Shown here: piece after piece, positions 59,776 through 64,000 of the stretch
Layout: every line of letters begins with the position of its first letter
How positions within the stretch are numbered: the stretch's first letter is position 1
The notes under the pieces: model-generated
What the model was told of the DNA's origin: nothing
Databases searched by the model: none
What the model saw: the letters and a program-made list of their open reading frames with translations, nothing else
Made by a program: the position numbers and the translations under genes
From: Marinospirillum insulare DSM 21763
Lineage (GTDB): Bacteria > Pseudomonadota > Gammaproteobacteria > Pseudomonadales > Halomonadaceae
Direction of reading: 5' to 3'
NCBI RefSeq assembly: GCF_000686905.1
Contig: NZ_JMLW01000013.1
Location: 17,713-81,712 of the forward strand
DNA: 64,000 nucleotides

Positions 59776-60411
59776 TCAATTTAGCTTTATCAGTTTTTTT
59801 GTACCTAATTCACTTAAACGGTACTTTTGTAGTCGGCTGCTGGGCTTGTCAGGGATGGTCATTTCAATATAAGCAAGATTAAGCAGGGCTTTCACTTGTT
59901 TATTTAATTCACCGGATACGCTTTTATGCCCTAACAAACTTGCCAGCTCAGATTTGCTAAGTGGCTCATTTTGCAAGAGCAGCATAATTTTAGCTGCCAA
60001 AGCTGACTCTAGCCGCAACCCTAGCTGTGACTCTAACTGTTGGCTGAGTGCTTGTTTATCGGCTGGTGTTGATACTTCTGAAATTTGTGAGCTTAAAGTT
60101 TCAGCAATAATAGCCAGCATAAACTCCACAAAAGGAGCGCTATCATTTTGCTCGGTGCTAGCAGAAATGGCGCGATAATATCCTGTTTGGTGCGTAAAAA
60201 CTAAAGACTCAATAGGTAGGTTGGCAAAGAGTGGATTCCACTTAGCTAAAATTAGGCTTTGCCAGAGCTGCCCCATACGACCATTGCCACCGGCAAAAGG
60301 ATGAATAAACTCAAATTCATAATGAAAGACTGCACTGGCTATGAGTGGGTGATAATCTGTAGCTTGCAGCCAAGTAAACAAATCAGCCATTAGTCGCGGC
60401 ACTTGGTACAC
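59776..60411 (-). pseudogene. Truncated, inactivated second Fic copy
   Basis: About 200 codons nearly identical to residues 143-341 of the Fic protein at 56483-57541, at a constant offset of 3296 bp with no indels. The N-terminal half, including the inhibitory helix, is gone; homology stops at 60407, where IS66-like sequence begins. The catalytic loop reads HPFAGGNGRMGQLW: the Asp and the final Arg of the Fic motif are changed to Gly and Gln, so it could not adenylylate. Its C-terminus, SELGTKKLIKLN, looks more native than that of the full copy. Confidence 0.88.
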
Positions 60412-60836
60412 AAAGCCAGATTAAATATCCAGTTCGAGCCAGCTTGCCTGGTGAGATTCCTCACGATATTACGTACTAACGGATTGGGCACGCAAAAACG
60501 GGGGTGGCGTTCGCAAAGATGTGCTTTTGATCAGGTGCAAGCTCAGGCAGTTAAAATGTCCGCGGTTAGCCCAGATACCAAGCTGACATTGTGCTTTCAG
60601 CAAACTGAACTGACTTTGCCTTTGTCAGTTGATCCTCGCTGGCTTGCTGGTTTAATAAAAACACTAGCGGCATGAAGATGTTTGTTGAGCCGCTGGCCAT
60701 TTATTTGCATAAGCAGCCGGTGGATTTTCGCAAAAGCATCGACGGGTTGAGCATGCCATTAAACCTTTTGTGATCGGAAGGAAAAACTGGCTCTTCTCCA
60801 ATACCCGAAGTGGTGCCCATGCCAGTGCATTTTGAA
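60408..60836 (+). mobile_element. IS66-family remnant with internal deletion
   Basis: Three pieces in order. A tnpA-like C-terminus ends LPLSVDPRWLAGLIKTLAA with TGA at 60673-60675. A tnpB start at 60672 (overlapping ATGA) codes MKMFVEPLAIYLHKQPVDFR then KSIDGLS, the TnpB hallmark. From about 60759 a shifted frame codes KPFVIGRKNWLFSNTRSGAH, a piece near the end of transposase TnpC. Most of tnpB and tnpC is deleted. No terminal repeats could be assigned. It breaks the second Fic copy. Confidence 0.85.
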
Positions 60837-61014
60837 GTTGATGAAATACCTCATATTGTGAGATGGCTCATGGTTTGACAAAATTGTTTTTAATAAATTT
60901 GACAAGCAGTATTAAATCAACAACAATTCTTATCCGCCTATAAAGGCGTGATATATAAGAGATTTTCATCTTTTTCTTAATAAGGTTTTTTAAGTAACTT
61001 TAGGGAAATAAACT

Positions 61015-62715
61015 ATGCTTGCCCTTATTGCATCGCCTCTTCTTGTAATAATTGCTACGGCTTTTTTTGTTAGCGTTACAGTGTTAATTTATTCCCCTGT
61101 TATAGTTCCTTTGTTTTTTTTATTAGATTGGTTATATGCATCTGGCTATATACCTTGGGATCAATGGCGTATTTTATATACAGTGCTTTTTTTATACGTT
61201 AGCTTTATTTTATTGCATGGTATCGCAGATAACTTATTTGGATTCACTTATCGTCAAATATCACAAGACGACAACATAGAAGAAGCGACACCTGACAATG
61301 AAAATCTAGCATGGCTTTACAATGCTTTTAAGCAGGTAAAAGAGCAGTTTCCAAGTGAGAAAAAAGCACGTGTTTTTTACTGCTCAGAAGGTCAAGTTAA
61401 TGCAATTGCATTTCGTGATTTAAGACATAAGGGCGTTATGATTTATGGTGGACTTCTTAAAAAAATCATAGATAAAAACACAGAAGATGCATCTTTTCTT
61501 GCCATTAAAGGCATTTTAGCCCATGAATTGTCTCACCTGACAAATTGGGATTTTCTGAGTATGCAGTACCGTCAAGCATTGGCTAAACAGTTTGCATTTC
61601 ACATGAAAATTAGAGATCAAGTATATGCAACACTTCATCAAGTGCTCCCTCTTATTTTAATCGTGGGTTTATTTGTTCGTTGGGCAATGGTTATCTTATA
61701 TAACCTCTCAAGTGTTGTTATTAATGGCATAATTTCAATTTATAAGCGTTTAGATGCTGCAATTAGTCGTTCAATTGAATTTCGATGCGATAGACAGGCT
61801 GCAAAGGCAGTGGGATGGCAGTCTATATTTTTGGGATTAAATAGCCTTCCAATAAACTCAAGAAGCACTTTGTTTGATAGCCATCCCGATGGAGTATCTC
61901 GCCTTCTTTATGTTCACAGGAGGGGCGGTGAAAAATCAAGTCAGCAGCATATTAGTGGAAGTATAGTCGCTAGAATTACTGCTTTAATGCTTTACCCTAT
62001 TTTGTTTCTTTTAGCTTGGTGGTTAGGTGAAGTTGCTGAAGTTCTTCCACAAGGCTATTTTTTGCCGGTTTACCAACTATTACTTGTTTACTTGCATGCA
62101 GTTCCCGGTTTTACATTTGTTACAGAATTTTTAATATCAACTTGGGACTACCTCGTTGGAAGTGTAGCTTTTATTTTAAATTGGGGTCAGCAGGATAGTA
62201 GTTATTTATGGTTGTGGACTCAAGTTCAATCCATGAGTATTTGGGGCTTGGCTTTAAGCTTTCATGACAACTTATTATCTAATGTTTATAGACTTTATGA
62301 GATATTTATTGTGCATATCAATAATTGGACAAATTGGAGTTTAAGTTCTAACAATTTTTTTATAAAATGGCTACCTTTTACTAGTACAATTCTTTTAGAG
62401 TTAGTGATGGTTAGACTACTTCTTAATTCCTTAATGTTAATTAAGAAAATACTAGCTTCGATTAATGAAAAGTTTTTTTTAATTCGCTTCACAATTGCGA
62501 CAAGAGTTTTTAGAAAAAAATCAGCACCCGAGTTGGATGACTTGTTAATAACTGCTTTTAATGAACGAAACTATTCGGCTATTTTGCGCTTGGTTAGAAA
62601 GGGTGCACACCCAGCTAGGGTTAAACTAACTACAGGTCATACGTTATCTCAACATCTAAAAAGTAATGGTGACCCCCTTGCTAGTAGTATTGCACGCTTA
62701 ATGCCTAAAGAATAA
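61015..62715 (+). CDS. M48-family membrane metallopeptidase with ankyrin-like tail
   Basis: 566 aa. Two N-terminal TM helices (about 5-42, 53-75), an HtpX-like catalytic domain (NAIAFRDLRHKGVMIYGGLL; zinc motif HELSH in GILAHELSHLTNWDF; third ligand Glu in SIEFRCDRQAAK; FDSHPDGVSRLLYV resembling HPPxxxR), then three or more further TM segments (about 320-345, 355-375, 460-485). The last 55 residues, with FNERNYSAILRLVRKGAHPA, look like one or two ankyrin units. AGGGA before the ATG. It lies next to mobile remnants in AT-rich DNA. Substrate unknown; membrane-protein quality control is one option. Confidence 0.85.
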   Translation: MLALIASPLLVIIATAFFVSVTVLIYSPVIVPLFFLLDWLYASGYIPWDQWRILYTVLFLYVSFILLHGIADNLFGFTYRQISQDDNIEEATPDNENLAWLYNAFKQVKEQFPSEKKARVFYCSEGQVNAIAFRDLRHKGVMIYGGLLKKIIDKNTEDASFLAIKGILAHELSHLTNWDFLSMQYRQALAKQFAFHMKIRDQVYATLHQVLPLILIVGLFVRWAMVILYNLSSVVINGIISIYKRLDAAISRSIEFRCDRQAAKAVGWQSIFLGLNSLPINSRSTLFDSHPDGVSRLLYVHRRGGEKSSQQHISGSIVARITALMLYPILFLLAWWLGEVAEVLPQGYFLPVYQLLLVYLHAVPGFTFVTEFLISTWDYLVGSVAFILNWGQQDSSYLWLWTQVQSMSIWGLALSFHDNLLSNVYRLYEIFIVHINNWTNWSLSSNNFFIKWLPFTSTILLELVMVRLLLNSLMLIKKILASINEKFFLIRFTIATRVFRKKSAPELDDLLITAFNERNYSAILRLVRKGAHPARVKLTTGHTLSQHLKSNGDPLASSIARLMPKE

Positions 62716-62809
62716 GATTGTGAGAATCAAGAGTGTTATTGTTGAGTTTTCAATGATGTGCTCCATAGAAGTTAGGAGCACATCGTGTGATATACAATTA
62801 GTAAAGCTC

Positions 62810-63421
62810 TTATTTATAATTTTGATATTCTTGTTGAACTAATGTTTCTAAGTGTTTATTGAGGTTTTTCCTGTCTTTTAGATGATCTTTTGATTTAGGT
62901 ATTATTTTATAATAAGCGTATATTGAAAAAGCTACTAAATAAATAGACCATGTAATTAAACCAAAGCCTTTGCTACCCACCAAGAACATTAAAATTTCAT
63001 ATAATGTTAACAATATAAATGGAATCGTAATCAAAAGTTCCAGAGCGCTTGGTTTTACTCCAAGATCTAGAAGACGAATTAATGAATCAGCGTTTTGAAA
63101 TAACCAATGCTTTTTAGATGAATGATTTACTAGTGCTGATCTATAGCCATCATTCTCATCTTTAAGACCGCAGAATATGAGGCTTATTTTTTGACCTTCA
63201 CGGATAGGAATGTCTTCATTGATTAGCGTAAAACTAAATTCATTACCATCTTCTTCTTTGAGCCAAATCTCATGTTTTGTTACAACATCTGAACTAACCG
63301 TAGGGCCACTAACTCTTGCGCCGTGTCGGTCAGTACTTGCGCTACCTCCACTAGATGAAATGTGAGTTTCTGAGTGCTTGCTTTGGCTTAACACCTCTCC
63401 CGATCTGGTGAAGAACGTCAA
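62810..63421 (-). CDS. Membrane protein of unknown function, start uncertain
   Basis: 203 aa if it begins at TTG 63421. Not recognised. Residues 1-45 are polar and Ser-rich (SKHSETHISSSGGSAS), 45-110 a beta-rich soluble part (HEIWLKEEDGNEFSFTLI, IREGQKISLIFCGL), two TM helices at about 128-148 and 152-171, then a basic tail. A better ATG with GAGGT lies at 63450 but is one base out of frame, separated by GGGG and six A; a frameshift is possible. Convergent with the M48 gene. Confidence 0.65.
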   Translation of the reverse strand: MTFFTRSGEVLSQSKHSETHISSSGGSASTDRHGARVSGPTVSSDVVTKHEIWLKEEDGNEFSFTLINEDIPIREGQKISLIFCGLKDENDGYRSALVNHSSKKHWLFQNADSLIRLLDLGVKPSALELLITIPFILLTLYEILMFLVGSKGFGLITWSIYLVAFSIYAYYKIIPKSKDHLKDRKNLNKHLETLVQQEYQNYK

Positions 63422-63759
63422 GTTTTTTCCCCAAATTTTAAATTTTTCATTAGCTACCTCTTTATTTAAAAAATTATTTGAACTGGTATTAAACCACTGA
63501 ATTATAACTTAACCAACAGGCTTTCTGAGTTGTGGTTGTATTTAACTCGATATCACCTTAGGCATTAACTCTGAGTGCAACACCCGATCTGCTTTTAGTT
63601 AATTTATTTTAATAGACGCCCTATAAAAATAAATGTTAAAGATAGCACATTTTTAATGTCCTGGATTCAACTCTCAAGTGCAACTCATTAAACTAGGATT
63701 GGATGGCAAGCTGCTGTAGCATCTTATGCTTTTCAATCGACCAAGAATGAGAAGCAAAC
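63422..63759. other. Gene-free stretch before IS30
   Basis: 338 bp with no complete gene. It holds the possible true start (ATG 63450, GAGGT upstream) of the minus-strand membrane protein and, from about 63663, the left end of the IS30-family element. The rest shows nothing I can name. Confidence 0.5.
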
Positions 63760-64000
63760 ATGAGACACTACACACAGCTCACCAGAGAGCAACGATACCA
63801 AATATCTGCCCTGCTTGATAACAATTTAACCCAAACTGAGATCGCTAAAACGCTTGGTGTTCACAAATCAACCATTAGTCGAGAGCTTAAACGTAATACA
63901 GGCAAACGTGGATATCGGCCTAAACAGGCTCACGAATTTACCGAAGAAAGGATCAAACAACGCTCAAAAAAACGCTTTATTGAGCCTATTTGGGGTGTTG
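63663..64000 (+). mobile_element. IS30-family element, left end (cut by window edge)
   Basis: GGATTCAACTCTCAAGTGCA (63663-63682) resembles the terminal inverted repeat of IS30 relatives, about 80 bp before the transposase ATG. The right end lies outside the window, so the repeat and target duplication cannot be confirmed. Confidence 0.65.
63760..64000 (+). CDS. IS30-family transposase (N-terminal part)
   Basis: 80 codons are present before the window ends. MRHYTQLTREQRYQISALLD and TEIAKTLGVHKSTISRELKR form the IS30 N-terminal helix-turn-helix that binds the element ends, followed by TGKRGYRPKQAHEF. The DDE catalytic part lies outside the window. The frame is intact as far as seen, so the copy may be active. 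Confidence 0.92.
   Translation, partial: MRHYTQLTREQRYQISALLDNNLTQTEIAKTLGVHKSTISRELKRNTGKRGYRPKQAHEFTEERIKQRSKKRFIEPIWGV

Noticed and set aside
59776..60411. Second Fic copy as a working enzyme
   Set aside because: N-terminal half missing and two key Fic-loop residues changed.

Overview
The window looks like a chromosome segment of an AT-rich, Gram-negative gammaproteobacterium. The gene orders glnA/typA, queA-tgt-yajC-secDF and suhB/trmJ-cysE-isc-ndk-rlmN-pilF-rodZ-ispG-hisS-yfgM-bamB-der are those of Pseudomonas and Oceanospirillales relatives. The low GC, the frdABCD fumarate reductase and the second-type TonB cluster suggest a marine or halophilic Oceanospirillales member (Marinospirillum-like). 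That placement is inference.

Layout. 1-21000 is mostly housekeeping: the end of mltF, glnA, typA, an unknown membrane-anchored protein, mnmC, a DMT permease, queuosine synthesis (queA, tgt), Sec translocase accessories (yajC, secD, secF), a three-gene ABC importer with cobB and a thioesterase behind it, and a convergent frdABCD operon. 21000-29600 holds a TSUP permease, a HigBA toxin-antitoxin pair with a perfect palindromic operator, a SIMPL protein, and a six-gene TonB2-type energy-transduction operon (DUF3450, TtpC-like, ExbB, ExbD, TonB, TPR) next to an orphan ferric-iron binding protein with a Fur-like box. 29700-46330 is a long conserved run ending in ddh. It has two surprises. SuhB has lost its metal-binding residues. 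The isc operon is cut down to iscR-iscS-iscA, without iscU, hscB, hscA or fdx, and IscS lacks the tail that docks IscU.

46330-64000 is accessory and decaying. It holds a broken yebC-family gene, a TM2 protein and a large unknown membrane protein, a solute-binding protein divergent from a PAS-GGDEF-EAL protein, an amino-acid ABC importer and a PAS-GGDEF cyclase. After these comes an island-like stretch: a class II Fic gene, a two-gene operon coding for a PD-(D/E)XK nuclease-like protein and a helical partner, three 11-bp iterons, a tRNA 3'-end fragment with its own terminator, a 595-bp second copy of the Fic 3' half with ruined catalytic residues, and an internally deleted IS66 remnant. The window ends with an M48 metalloprotease carrying an ankyrin-like tail, a small membrane protein with a start-codon problem, and the left end of an IS30-family element.

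The best candidate for an undescribed system is the nuclease and partner operon at 57616-58993, enclosed by the duplicated Fic segments and the tRNA fragment. The most informative metabolic oddities are the truncated isc operon and the SuhB pseudoenzyme. No intact tRNA, rRNA or CRISPR array was seen.
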